From contig NC_077243.1 in the NCBI RefSeq assembly GCF_947179165.1, forward strand, positions 34,162,001 to 34,226,000: a DNA stretch of 64,000 bases. The letters are read 5' to 3'. The position numbers and the translations under genes are program-made. Source of the stretch: Solanum dulcamara (taxonomy: Eukaryota > Streptophyta > Magnoliopsida > Solanales > Solanaceae). This document shows, piece after piece, positions 1-11,160 of the stretch (within the stretch, counting starts at the first letter, position 1; the number at the start of each line of letters is the position of its first letter). The notes beneath the pieces were generated by a model. It saw only the letters and a list, made by a program, of their open reading frames with translations, had not been told where the DNA came from and did not search any database.

Positions 1-11
1 CCGATATATTC

Positions 12-264
12 AAATGCACTACACAAATGCTTTCAGATATTATCAAATGCATTGCACAAATGCTTTTTTATATATTCAAATGCACCGCACTAATGCTTTC
101 CAATATATTCAAATGCACTGCACAAATGCTTTCAGATATTATCAAATGCACTGCACTAATATTTTCCAATATATTCAAATGCACTGCACAAATACTTTCA
201 GATATTATCAAATGCACTGCACTAATGCTTTCTGATATATTCAAATGCACTGCATAAATGCTTT
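12..264. repeat. 33-bp minisatellite, eight copies
   Basis: Eight head-to-tail 33-bp units begin at 12, 45, 78, 111, 144, 177, 210 and 243; the last is incomplete. Each opens with AAATGCAC and carries a variant of AATGCTTTC. Units ending GATATTATC and units ending AATATATTC tend to alternate, giving a 66-bp higher-order period. Because 33 is a multiple of three, several frames stay open on both strands and spell an 11-residue repeat. I regard those frames as by-products, not genes. Confidence 0.9.
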
Positions 265-317
265 AAATACAATTGCACAAAATGCTTGCTAAAGTGCAAT
301 AATTGCAAAGATGTCAT

Positions 318-480
318 TTTCATAAATCATCGACTTGAAAGCCTTATATTTCATAAACCGTAGACTTAAAAGTCACATTCTTCATGAATTATTTGGTTTA
401 AAGGCCTCATTTCATTAATCATCGCTGAAAGGCACCATTATCATGAATCATCGGCCTTAAAACTTTATTTTCCATACGCT
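318..480. repeat. Degenerate ~31-bp tandem repeat
   Basis: About five diverged units share a core resembling CATAAATCATCGACTTGAAAG followed by a T-rich end. They follow directly after the 33-bp array and probably belong to the same U3-like region. Confidence 0.55.
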
Positions 481-607
481 TTGATTTCCATAAACTTTAA
501 ATTCGCCTATATATATACTCTTCATCCGAATAATAATTAAAAATAAATAATATAATAATATATATATTATTCCACCAAACCTTTTTTTCCTCTCTTTTTT
601 TTAAAAA

Positions 608-611
<4 letters not shown>

Positions 612-652
<41 letters not shown>

Positions 653-726
653 ATGCCCATGCGGCCCCCCATTTCACCAAATATATATATATTAACTAAC
701 ATACTTTGTCCCTTACCCATTTCCCC

Positions 727-758
<32 letters not shown>

Positions 759-901
759 TATCTACCATGCTTTGTCCCCTCTTTTTATATTTTTAAAAAT
801 AAAAATAATAAATAATTAATAAATTATTTTATTTCATCCAAAATTAATATAATATATAATAATATATTACGCTGCACTTTTGTCCCATTTTTTAAATATA
901 A

Positions 902-932
<31 letters not shown>

Positions 933-1001
933 ATTTCATCCGACAGAAATAATTAATAAATAAATAATTTCCGCCATATATATATATATATATATATATA
1001 T
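612..1001. repeat. Cluster of (TA)n microsatellites
   Basis: Three nearly pure TA runs occupy about 612-650, 727-750 and 976-1001. They are separated by very AT-rich sequence with short A or T runs. No gene is visible here. Confidence 0.9.
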
Positions 1002-1150
1002 TATTTTATTATTCATTCTGTATTATTTTATATTTCCGTCGTTCTGCATTATTTTATATTTTTGCCCATTCCGCATTATTTTATTAATTTGCCCACTCCG
1101 CATTATTTTAATAATCCATTTTTTAATAATTTATTAAATCCGCATATCCC

Positions 1151-1160
1151 TATAAATAGA
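1151..1160 (+). promoter_or_regulatory. TATA box of LTR promoter
   Basis: TATAAATAGA lies in locally less AT-rich sequence and is followed by GGGATTAGACAGAACAAAAA. That combination is typical of the U3/R boundary of plant LTR retrotransposons. Transcription would start about 30 bases downstream. Function is inferred. Confidence 0.5.
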
Positions 1161-1627
1161 GGGATTAGACAGAACAAAAAAGGGGTGAGACAGACAGAAA
1201 CGAAAAACTCCTTAGGCTATAATTTTAAATTTCTCTGGCAAAGAACTTTAGAAATTTTTTTCTACTATATCGAATTTTACTTGAAGAACGAGGGTAGATT
1301 CGTGACCAAGCCCTCTCCGTTCACTGCCCAGTAACAGGTAATATTTACTCCATTTTTCTTTTATTTTCCATTGTCATTATGATAAAAAAATGTTGTCCTA
1401 AAATATTATCTTGTTAATTTCGTCATTCTTTTTATTTGCATGAACTCTTTGGGAGCAAACAATGGAGTCTTGATTTGGGACTCTAAAAACTCGAGTCCTT
1501 AAGACTCGATAAAATCATCACTTCCCTCACATTGAACCGATGTCTTAGACCTCTCAAATAACAAACAAAACAAGATGATCTCGCTCGGACCCAATTCCGC
1601 TTGCTTATATTTTCTGCATTTTTATTG

Positions 1628-1680
<53 letters not shown>

Positions 1681-1734
1681 CGTTATTATTGCTGCTACTG
1701 TTTTTATCATTATCATTGTTATTTGTTTTTACTA

Positions 1735-1776
<42 letters not shown>

Positions 1777-1957
1777 CATTATTATTATTGTTATTATTAT
1801 TATTATTATTATTATTTTCATTATTAACATTATTAGTAGTTGGAGTTGTAGTTTTATTTACTGTTATTATTATTATTATTATTAGTATGTTTATTTACTA
1901 TTAGTGTTATTATTATTATTAGTAGTAGTAGTATTATTTTTGTTATCATTATTATTA

Positions 1958-2025
<68 letters not shown>

Positions 2026-2356
2026 AATAATAATAATAATAATATTTACTACCATTATTAATATTATTATCCCTATTATTGTTGTTATTATTATTATTAT
2101 TATTGTTAGTATCGTTATCATTATTATTTTATTATTATTATCGTTATTATTATTATTGTTATTATCATTATTTTTATCACTTTTATTATTATCATGGCCA
2201 TTATTATTATTATTTTATTGTTATTGTTATTGTTATATTATTGTTATTATTATTGTTGGTATTATTATTATTATTATTGTTGTTGTTGTTGTTGTTATTA
2301 TTATTATTATTATTATTACTACTACTACTACTATTATTAGTACTATTATTGCTATT
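1628..2356. repeat. 730-bp interrupted (ATT)n microsatellite
   Basis: A trinucleotide tract of ATT/TTA, interrupted by GTT, ATC and ACT variants, runs for about 730 bases. It includes a strand switch from (ATT)n to (AAT)n at 2022/2023, forming a perfect palindrome with 22-base arms (2001-2044). There are (GTT)n and (ACT)n sub-tracts near 2277-2335. Long frames of Leu, Ile, Tyr or Asn repeats across it are artefacts. Confidence 0.95.
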
Positions 2357-2941
2357 ACATATTAAACTTGCATATATGATTTGAATATGTTCTCACTCTT
2401 GAATGCAATAGTTAACATTATATACATTGTTTGGGTTTGTGTACCTCTAATTAAAATAGGTCATTATAATGACTACCTTCCATTTTTATATATAAAAGAG
2501 ACCAATATTTTTAGGCCAGGCTACTAGTAAAATCATTTTACTTAAACACGCACTTATTTTTGCGTAAAACAATATTCGTATATTAATTTCAAGTTCGAAA
2601 ATCTTTTTTTACTTAATTATTTATCTTTGTTTTTTTCAAAATTTTGGGCAACCTTTTTCTAGTTTAATTATTTAACCTAAGTTTGGCCGGTAATTATTTT
2701 TAACGAATCTTAAAGGATGCTTAACCCCTTCCCTTTAGGATAACTAGAACCCTTACCTAGAATCACATAAGTTAAGTAGACCACTAATTGGAGTTCATTT
2801 TTAACATTAAAATTAGTTAATTATTTAGGTATCTTAATTTACCTTAAAAATAATTAGGTGGAGACTTCTTAAAATTAAATAATTTAGGAATCACTAATAT
2901 GTTGTACACCGTTTGACCACGAGTTAAAATGGGGTATAACA

Positions 2942-3608
2942 AAACCCCTAGCTAACTCTAAATGTCTAAAATGAAAAGTAAAAGGCTGATGAGAAAACAT
3001 AAGGGTTGTCCTCAAATAAATAAGGACTCGCCAATTTGTCTGTCGCTAACCGTGAGCTAGATGTGGAACGTCAAAACCTATATTATTAAATAATATAGGT
3101 AGAAAGTATGCAGTCATTACTTTGAATGTATTGAGTATATAGAGTATGCATAACAAACATGATAACTGAACATGCTAAGATATAAAGACATGCTTATGCA
3201 ATAACCAAGTAAATAACATGAAAATTGAATTACTGAACTGAAATGACGAAATACTTGATCATGTAATCACTGAAAAGTGACTGTGAGCGATACTAAAACC
3301 GATTTAATCATGTAAGTTACTACATGAAGTTTGATGTATAATTCCTATCAAAAGGGCCCAATATACTTTTCAAGGTATCTGAAGTGGAGCTAATGTGAAT
3401 CCACTAAGGTAATGTCTATCAAGACTAATCCTATGGTAGCACGTAGTTTTGTAACTTAGAGACTTCCACTAAAGGTTAACGGGTGCGAACAGAAATTTTT
3501 CATCCTTAAATCCTCTCGGTGCTAAGTAAAACTCCCATGGAATATACACTAGCTGAAGATATTAGTTATCTGATTGTTATGCCCCAAACTAGGGGAGGTG
3601 CAACGGTC
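2942..3608 (-). mobile_element. Fragment of LTR family A
   Basis: The sequence from ACCCCTAGCTAACTC to CCCCAAACTAGG matches 20572-21236 almost line for line, with scattered substitutions. That second copy lies inside a complete minus-strand LTR. The present copy is cut at 2941/2942 by the upstream LTR and just before 3614 by element E1, so it is a remnant older than both junctions. Confidence 0.75.
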
Positions 3609-4032
3609 ACCGATGTAACACCCCTCAAAATATTTCGCTAAGATTCGGGCTCTCTTGTATACGGGTAGGGTCAAACTCGAGTATTGTGAAGTATATGCAT
3701 GAGTTAAGATGAGTCTCTGAGAAATTGAGCAGTGTTAGAGGTGATGTGGAGTCACCAACGACCCCTAGGACCAAGCTAAGTCCAAAAGACTCGTCGTGGC
3801 TAGGTTTAAGAACGAGTTCGTATAAGGGGTCGACTTCTAACCACCCTATCTTTTGAAAGATGACAATCTGGGTGGCCTACGACCTATTAAATTAAAGGTC
3901 ATCGAGTCTTCTTTCCAACGCCACCAAGAACGTAATTTTTGAAGTTCGGAGTCAAAAGATATGACGATCCTAAGACGAACTAGCACAGTAGGGATTTCAG
4001 GCCTGGGTTGCAATTGTTGGAAAAACTGGGCT

Positions 4033-4318
4033 TGGCGCCATAGTGGCGCAACGCGCCACTATCGCGCCAGGAACATGCCTCAGTAGTTTGGTCCCTGGCA
4101 TGGTGCGCCACTACGAGATGTACAGGGTTTTTCAAGCCTATTTTCTAGGACCCAGAAAATATGGCCTTAGCGCTGTAAGGGCGCGACGCGCCACTATCGC
4201 GCCAAGAATGTGCCTCAGTAGTTTGGTCCCTGGTGCAGCGTGCCACTAACAGATGTGCAGGTTTTAGGCGTAATCGACCTGGCACTGCAATGGCGCGATG
4301 CGCCACTATCGTGCCAGG
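4033..4318. repeat. Array of three CpG-rich hairpins in U3
   Basis: Three GC-rich inverted repeats sit about 120-130 bases apart in otherwise AT-rich DNA. The first pairs 4033-4049 with 4053-4069 around a 3-base loop with one mismatch in 17. The second (4166-4206) and third (4278-4318) are more decayed. Each centres on GGCGC-NNN-GCGCC followed by ACTATCG. All three recur in the 3' LTR. Confidence 0.85.
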
Positions 4319-4376
4319 AGCAGTTTTAGCCTATTTTTCAGAATTTTGGAGAAAGGGCAATTTGGGAATTTTCCCA

Positions 4377-4390
4377 AATTATATATGTAT
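4377..4390 (+). promoter_or_regulatory. Putative TATA region of E1 LTR
   Basis: AAATTATATATGTATC precedes a CT-rich leader and lies about 60 bases downstream of the last hairpin. The same stretch is conserved in the 3' LTR at about 8757-8770. Promoter function is inferred from position. Confidence 0.4.
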
Positions 4391-6038
4391 CATCCTTGAA
4401 CATTTTGGGAATATATTTTCAGCCTCTCTCTCTCTCTAGAAAAGCCCTAGAAAAATCCTCTGTCTTCCTCTTCTTCTTCTCCAAGTCCTTCTTTAACAAG
4501 GATTTATTCCAAGAGCTTCAAGACTTCAAGTTTCCATTGAAGACCCAACAACAAGGTTTTCTTCAAGTCTTCACTAAGGTATGTAAGTCCATTCAAAACA
4601 TGGGTTGAGTCCACCTATGTGCCCTATACCTTCTTTAAGGATAAATGTCCATAGGAATGAAGTTTCTTGCTAGGGTTATGTTTGAATGAGTCTTGTCATC
4701 TATTAAATTGATTCTTGCTATGTTGATTAGGTTGAGTCAAGAAACTTCTAAAAAGAGCCTTTATGTGAAATATGAGTTGATGAAGATGGGTTGTTAAATA
4801 TGCTTTATTAATCTTCTTAACAATGTGGATTATGATAAAGGATGTTATTTTCTTAGAAATGTTACTTATCTTAAATTGTCGATTTAAAGCCTTGAAGTTG
4901 TGATGAGTCTCAAAGATTGATTAAACGGATAGAGTAAATGATTGGTTATGTTTACATGTTGCTATAAATGTGCATTTAAATTTACTCTTGAAAGATATGA
5001 TTGGGAGATGTTTAATTGTGATAGAATTGATGAGTTGACAAGGTTGAAATGAGACTTGTCGACATGATTTGATTGAGTCGATTGGATGAAGTTTTATGAG
5101 CATTGAGTCTTAGGAGGAGTATCGAGCACCGAATTGGGCAAGAGTATACTCCATACTCGAACCCAATAACTACGTCGCCAAATGTAGGAGGGGATTGAAC
5201 CATTAAAGTCGGATGTTTCCCCAAAATTATTATCCTTACATTATAGGACTTAGTTGGATTGGATCCATGATTGGTTGATTCGTTCATACTCTGGCAAAGT
5301 ATGAACGGACGCAGCAATAACGTCGGCTTGTTGTAATTTCACTGGCTCATAAGTGATGGTTGTCGGATAAGAGAAACTCTCACATAGGTCTTGATAGTAC
5401 TCCGAGTCGGATTGAGTTGATTGTATATGATTTGGTCCCGTCTAAGCTATATTCTTGTTTAGACTTAGGACGCTTGTTGAGTTGTATTTCTTTCCAAGTT
5501 AAAGTTCTCGAGTTGATTTGGTTTCTTCTGATGTTATTTCATTCGGCCATTTTACATAATCGTACATTCTATGTACTGTATTTGGCCTGCATCGTTTCAT
5601 GATGCAGAGACAGGTACTAGAGATCATCAACCGGCGCACCGTTGAAGATCCACACGCTCCCAACTAGTTGGTGAGTCCTTCTAGTTCCGAAGGATGTTGA
5701 GTTTTATGTATAGTTTCGTGTTGTTTCCATTTATTTTGATTATTGGTAGCTATGGGCTTGTCATTGGCACCTCGTAGACTTTGATAGAGGCTTCATAGAC
5801 TAGAGTGTGGGAAGGCTGGACTGTTATCTTGAGTAGTCTTACTATGTTTATTGTGTTGAGTTGATAGTGTTTGGCCTTCGGCCCCTATAATATGAAATGA
5901 TATGTTTATGATTGAGTCCTTCATTGAATGAACGTGAATGAATGATATTGTGACTGATTCAGGTGGTTCACTTGAAGGCTAGAAATGGCTTTCGAGTGCT
6001 GGTCATGTCTAGGGTACCCTCCCGGGGCATGACAAATA

Positions 6039-6050
6039 TGGTATCAAAGC
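6039..6050 (+). other. Primer-binding site of E1
   Basis: TGGTATCAAAGC lies 5 bases after the LTR end. It differs by one base from TGGTATCAGAGC, the initiator-Met tRNA primer site of plant Ty3-gypsy elements. The unmutated form is present at E3 and E5. Confidence 0.85.
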
Positions 6051-6073
6051 ACAAAGTTCAAGAGTCCTAGGGA

Positions 6074-7890
6074 GTCTATGTTGATGTATTCACCGATCAC
6101 AAGAGCTTACAATACGTCTTCAGCCAGAAGGAACTCAACCTGAGCAAAAAAGATGGCTCGAGCTACTCAAGGACTATGATATGAGCACTCTCTACCATCT
6201 AAGTAAAGCTAATGTTGTTGTTGATGCTCTTAGAAGGTTGTCTATGGGTAGCACTGCCCATGTGAAGGAGGGAAGGAGAGAATTAGTGAAGAAAGTACAT
6301 AGATTAGCCCGATTAGGAGTTCATCTGGAAGAGAACAATAAAGGAGGCATTACCGTTCAGGATGGGTCTACATCCTCACCTGTGGTAGAGGTAAAGGAGA
6401 AACAAGACCAAGATCCCGTCCTTATCCAATTAAAGGGAGTTGTTCACAAATAAGAGGTAATAGTTTTTACCAAAGGGGGAGATGGTGTGTTGAGGTATCA
6501 AAATAAATTGTATGTACCTAATGTCGATGATGTTCGAGAGAGGATTATGGCCGAAGCGCATAGTTCTAGATACTCTATTCATCTGGACTCCACAAAAATG
6601 TATCATGATTTGAGGGAAATCTATTGGTAGAGTGGGATGAAGAGAGATATTGCAGAGTTTGTTTCCAAGTGCCCGAATTGCCAATAGGTGAAAGTCGAGC
6701 ATCAATGGCCATGTGGTTTAGCTCAAAACATAGAAATTCTGGAATAGAAGTGGGAGATGATCAACATGGACTTTATTACAGGTTTGCCGAGGTCCTGAAA
6801 ACAACATGATTCGATTTGGGTGATTGTGGATAGAATGACAAAATTAGCTCACATTTTGGAAGTTAAGAATACTGACATCGCAGAAGATTACGGAAAGTTA
6901 TACATTTAAGAGATCGTCAGATTGCATGGGGTTCCCTTGTCTATCATCTCAGACAGAGGAGCTCAATTCACTTCCCAATTTTGGAAATCTTTTCAGAAGG
7001 GATTAGGTTCGAAGGTGAACTTGAGTACGGCCTTTCATCCCTAGACAGATGGACAAGCAGACCACACCATTCAGACATTGGAAGATATGTTGAGGGCATG
7101 TGTGCTTGATTTCAAAGGAAATTGGGATAATCACTTACCTCTCATAGAATTTACATATAATAATAGCTATCATGCAAGCATTCAAATGGCTCCTTATGAA
7201 GCTTTGTATGGGAGGAGGTGTAGGTCACCGATTGGATGGTTTGAAGTTGGTGAAGTTGGGTTGATTGGGCTCGATTTTGTTCACCAAGCCATGGAGAAGG
7301 TGAGAATCATTCAATATAGGCTAAAGACATCCCAAAGCAGCCAATAATCTTATACCGATGTATGAAGGAGAGACTTAGAGTTTGAGGCGGGTGATTGGGT
7401 ATACTTGAAAGTGTCACCCATGAAGGGCGTCATGATGTTTGGAAGGAAAGGGAAGCTTAGTCCTCGATATATCGGTCCTTACCAGATTTCGAGGCAGATT
7501 GGGAGTGTTGCCTATGAGTTGGAGTTACCATCAGAGCTAGCCTCTATCCATCCAGTGTTCCACATTTCAATGTTGAAGAAGTGTTTGGGCGATCCCTTAT
7601 TGGTAGTCCCTATTGATAGCATTGGAATCAAAGATAGCCTGTCTTATGAGGAGGTTCCGGTCTAAATTCTTGATCGCCAAATTCGCAAATTGAGGAACAA
7701 AGAGATTGCCTCAGTTAAAGTCCTATGGAAAACCCAATTTGTTGAGGAATCCACATGGGAAGCGGAGGAAGAAATGAAATCTAAATATCCCCATCTATTC
7801 GTGCCTACCGACAAAAATGTTGAAGTTAATGTCCATTCCCTTGACTTGAATTTGTTTGCGCATTATGAGTGTGATTGGTACTTTGTTTGA
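6074..7890 (+). pseudogene. E1 pol remnant: RNase H, integrase, chromodomain
   Basis: Translation shows the end of RNase H (FTDHKSLQYVFSQKEL, then YHLSKANVVVDAL) and an integrase zinc-binding region with CPNC near 6670. The integrase core has a first Asp in VIVDRMTKLAH, a second Asp in SDRGAQFTS and the [20 protein letters not shown] block near 7150-7210. The expected catalytic Glu after GQA reads Asp. A GVMMFGRKGKLSPRY block and a C-terminal chromodomain with VKVLW and STWEAEEEMKSKYPHLF follow. Many in-frame stops look like CAG-to-TAG (after CPNC-Q; in FHP-stop-TDG) or CAA-to-TAA. Gag, protease and reverse transcriptase are absent. The remnant ends at TGA 7888-7890 and is non-functional. Confidence 0.9.
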
Positions 7891-7978
7891 GGATTTGATT
7901 GGTTGAATGACTGAATTTTGATTGTGATTTGTACCCCGAGTCCATTCCTGGTTACTTGTTATTCGAGGACGAATGATC

Positions 7979-7993
7979 CCAAGAGAGAGATAA
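7979..7993 (+). other. Polypurine tract of E1
   Basis: CCAAGAGAGAGATAA immediately precedes the 3' LTR start. It has the purine-rich character and position expected for the plus-strand primer of reverse transcription. Confidence 0.65.
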
Positions 7994-8897
7994 TGTAATA
8001 CCCCTCAAAAGTTTTCGCTAAGATTTGGGCCCTTCTTGTATATGGGTAGGGTCGAACTCGAGTATTGTGAAGTATATGCATGAGTTAAGGTGAGTATCTG
8101 AGAAATTGAGCAGTGTTAGAGGTGATGTGGAGTCACCAAGGACCCCTAGGACCAAGCTAAGTCCAAAAGACTCACTGTGGCTAGGTTTTAGAACGAGTTC
8201 GTATAAGGGGTCGACTTCTAACCACCTTATCTTTTGAAAGACGACAATCTGGGTGGCCCACAACCTATTAAATTAAAGGTCGTCGAGTCTTCTTTCCAAT
8301 TCCACCAAGAACGTAATTTTTGAAGTTCGGAGTCAAAACATATGATGATCCTAAGACGAACTAGCACGGCAGGGATTTCAGGCCTGGGTTGCAATTGCGG
8401 GAAAAACTGTGCTTGGCGCCATAATGGCGCGATGCGCCACTATCACGCCAGGAACATGCCTCAGTAGTTTGGTCCCTTATGCGGTGCGCCACTATGAGAT
8501 GTGCAGGGGTTTTCAAGCTTATTTTCCAGGACCCAGAAAATATGGCCTTGGCACTGTAAGGGCGTGACGCGCCACTATCGCGCCAAGAATGTGCCTCAGT
8601 AGTTTGGTCCCTGGCACGGCGCGCCACTAACAGATGTGAAGGTTTTAGGCATAATTGACCTGGCACTTCAATGGTCAATGCTCCACTATCGCGCCAGGAG
8701 CGTTTTTAGCCTATTTTTCAGAATTTTGGAGAAAGGGAAATTTGGGAATTTTCCCAAATTATATATGTATCATCCTTGAACATTTTGGGAACATATTTTC
8801 AGCCTCTCTCTCTTTCTAGAAAAGCCCTAGAAAAATCCTCTCTCTTACTCTTCTTCTTCTCCAAGTCCTTCTTTAACAAGGATTTGTTCCAAGAGCT
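7994..8897 (+). repeat. 3' LTR of E1, truncated
   Basis: Starts TGTAATACCCC and aligns with 3614-4517, including the three hairpins (about 8413-8450, 8546-8586, 8658-8698), the TATA-like stretch and the CT-rich leader. Homology stops after CAAGAGCT; the following CCACGTGGCATCC belongs to another LTR type. Some hairpin arms have lost CpGs compared with the 5' copy. Confidence 0.85.
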
Positions 8898-9944
8898 CCA
8901 CGTGGCATCCTTGGAGGCTATGCATAGATTCAGTGGCCCAATGGGGGTTGGACACGTGCCACCTCCTAAGGTAGCATATATATGTATCCTAATGACTCTT
9001 AAGTCATTTTTTAGCCAAAGGAAATCAAGAGAAGAGAGAAGAAAAGAAACCCTAAAGCTAAGAGAGAGTAGCGTCGGCCAAGAGGGAGAAAAAGGTAAGT
9101 TTTCTGATTTCATTTCATAAATTAATTATCTAGGGTATACCACGATGATATGAAGGTGTTAATAATGTAAGTTTATGGTTTGGGGCAGCAAATAAGGGAC
9201 ACAAATAGTCCGCTAAATTTCAGCACGTTAAGAAACTTCCGAGGTAAATTTTGACAAGTTTTGGACAAGGTAAGGTATTTTCTTTCGAGTTGGAGTTAAT
9301 GATGTTGTTATAAAGTATGTTAATTGTGTTAAATGAAGTTGGAAGTAGGAAAAATCGCATGAATAGGCTGGACGTTGTGAACAAACGAAATTAAAGTCTT
9401 TCTAGCCGAGTTAAAGTTCTTAAAAGTTGTATAGTGTTGTTGCGATTATGGTGCTGCGATGGGAGATAGTTTTATGGTGTGTTACAGGGATGTAAAAAGT
9501 CCCAAAATGGGTGTGGGAGCTTCTGGTTTCAGCCACACGACCCTCCATTTCGTATGGTTAAAGGTTTTGCAAAATAGAGACTAGAAACCCTATTTTGGAT
9601 ATCATAATATTGAGCGAGTCATTTGGAGTTTGTATTATGTAATGTTGATGTGAATTGCTTGAATATATGTTGCAGGTTGTTTTTTTTGGTTGTCTATAGT
9701 GATTAGGTATGTAATTGGAAATTCGGATAGGTCATATAATAGGGGAGGTGCTGCCCGATTTCCGTTAACTCCTTAACTAACTAAAGAACTAGTCGAGAAG
9801 ACAAGCGAGGAAATGAGTTCTATGAATACTCGTGTGCAACTTAAGATGCTAAAAAGTCAAGGGTTGTTGATATTTGTATTTCTTTCGTGTTGAATTTGTT
9901 CAAAGGACGATGAGGCGAACGTGATAAAGAGTAACCCGTAAGAG

Positions 9945-10560
9945 GTATGTAAAGCTATCTTTCTCTTTTTTTGGCATGTCTTCAAGTTAAGTAATGAATG
10001 ATAGGAGCTTGAGGGTAAATCAACTAATAAATGTCAAGCATAATCCACGATCCTTACTTACTTCTTGATGAAAGCACTTTTACAGTAATTGAACTAGGGC
10101 TTCTCAAGGCTTCCATACGTTAGGAAATGAGGAGTATGTAAAGCTATCTTTCTTTCCTTTTGGCATGTCTTAGCCTTAAGTGGTTTGTATATGAAGTGTG
10201 AGGATAATTCCACTCCCAAAACTCCAAGTATACCTCATAATCCCTATCCACTGCTTGATGTTAAAACCCCTACAAGAATCGAGTATTGCCTTCCAAGGCT
10301 TCTAAGTGTTAAAAAGTAGTGTATGTAGAACTATCATTCCTTTCTCTTGAGATGTATTTAGCATGTAAATGAGGTTATGATGCCATGTTTGTTCACTGAT
10401 CCCCATGATGGGTCGGGTACGAAATATGTACATGATGACCACATGAAGGAAATCACAAACTATGTAAAATTTATCCTTTTTCTTCTTTTGGCATGTCTTA
10501 GTAAGTAGAACATGATACAACCTCTGCGGTAATTCCATTCTTAAGCATCTCCTATTTACT
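9945..10560. repeat. ~188-bp tandem repeat inside LTR
   Basis: A block starting GTATGTAAAGCTATC and containing TTTTGGCATGTCTT recurs at 9945, 10134 and 10321 (spacings 189 and 187), with a shorter degraded copy near 10459. Each unit also carries a GGCTTCTAAG-like segment. This is internal amplification in the LTR-like region. Confidence 0.7.
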
Positions 10561-10889
10561 TCTGGATATCAAACTCTCATAATAGTGGGACAATTTTGCT
10601 TGAAACTTCTATATGTTAAAAAGGTAACAAATGTACAGGTTCCAAGTCTTAAAGACTATATGATAACAAGTGTTTCTGGTTCCATAAGTAATTTGGACTT
10701 AATTTAATACATGTCTAGGGTCCCCGAGATTCTAAGTGATATAGCCCCTAATGGCATTTAGAGGGAACTTGAGAGGACTACACTACTACTCGGGTTCTCA
10801 GACAATAGCTTAAGTTTCTTATACGGTCGAGTCTCACATAATGATTTAAATTGCATATAGTTACTCATTACTCTAGTTGTGTATATTGT

Positions 10890-11160
10890 AATACTTGTTT
10901 TACTGAGTCCCGGGCCGGGTATGTAATCATACACAGTGCACTGCATTGTCCACCGAGTCCCTCACTATAGGGTCGGGTACGCTATATGAAGATATGATAA
11001 TGTAATTACATGAATAACTCACCGAGTCCCTCACTAGAGGGACGAGTATGTATGTATATATATGATGATGTGATATGATAAGGTGGTGATGGCGTCGGGC
11101 CCTATGATGGTCCTATAGATATGATTCACCTGGTCCCTAAAAGGGCCGGCTATATTTTAT
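10890..11160. repeat. ~70-bp repeat with CCGAGTCCCTCACTA core
   Basis: Units with a GAGTCCCTCACTATAGGG-like core and a GGGTACG or GAGTATG tail recur at about 10901, 10952 and 11021; a looser copy follows near 11125. Several cores form short hairpins (CCCTCACTAGAGGG). They lie in the U5-like part of the LTR. Confidence 0.6.

Larger units (their letters stand above)
1..2941 (+). mobile_element. Partial LTR, Ogre/Tat-like Ty3-gypsy
   Basis: The stretch reads like one long LTR whose start lies outside the window or cannot be recognised. It contains tandem repeats, a TATA box at 1151 followed by purine-rich transcribed-type sequence, and a huge (ATT)n tract. Its last part resembles the U5 of Solanaceae Ogre/Tat elements as I remember them, with TTAGGTGG-type motifs and a GTTTGACCACGAG-like block. 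It ends TATAACA, a decayed TG...CA-type terminus, at 2941. From 2942 the sequence abruptly becomes a different LTR family seen again at 20572. There is no gag or pol next to it, so it may be a solo LTR. The family assignment is from memory. Confidence 0.45.
3614..6034 (+). repeat. 5' LTR of E1
   Basis: The LTR starts TGTAACACCCC and ends CATGACA, followed by the PBS at 6039. Its first ~900 bases match 7994-8897. It holds a CpG-rich hairpin array (4033-4318), an AT-rich TATA-like stretch near 4379-4390, a CT-rich tract and then a long U5. It is related to the solo LTR at 53358-56085; both share a block around GAGTTCGTATAAGG and GAGTCTTCTTTCCAACG. Confidence 0.85.
3614..8897 (+). mobile_element. 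E1: Ty3-gypsy (Tekay/Del) element, internally deleted
   Basis: The element runs from a TGTAACACCCC terminus through a 2421-bp 5' LTR, a primer-binding site and a short coding remnant (RNase H, integrase, chromodomain) to a purine-rich tract and a matching 3' LTR start at 7994. Gag, protease and reverse transcriptase are missing: RNase H sequence begins only about 25 bases after the PBS. The 3' LTR matches the 5' LTR only to about 8897, where sequence switches to another LTR family. The 5 bases before the 5' LTR are ACCGA; no matching right target duplication survives. Confidence 0.85.

Noticed and set aside
14..264. CRISPR-like array of short repeats
   Set aside because: Units are contiguous without unique spacers and the genome is a plant; it is a minisatellite.
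1483..2384. Several long frames of Leu, Ile, Tyr or Asn runs on both strands
   Set aside because: They only translate the (ATT)n microsatellite.
5012..5317. 101-codon minus-strand frame in the E1 5' LTR
   Set aside because: Lies antisense in non-coding LTR sequence, with no recognisable motif.
8799..9120. Overlapping ~110-codon frames on both strands
   Set aside because: They span the junction of truncated E1 LTR and the next LTR; translation is of CT/AG-rich leader sequence.
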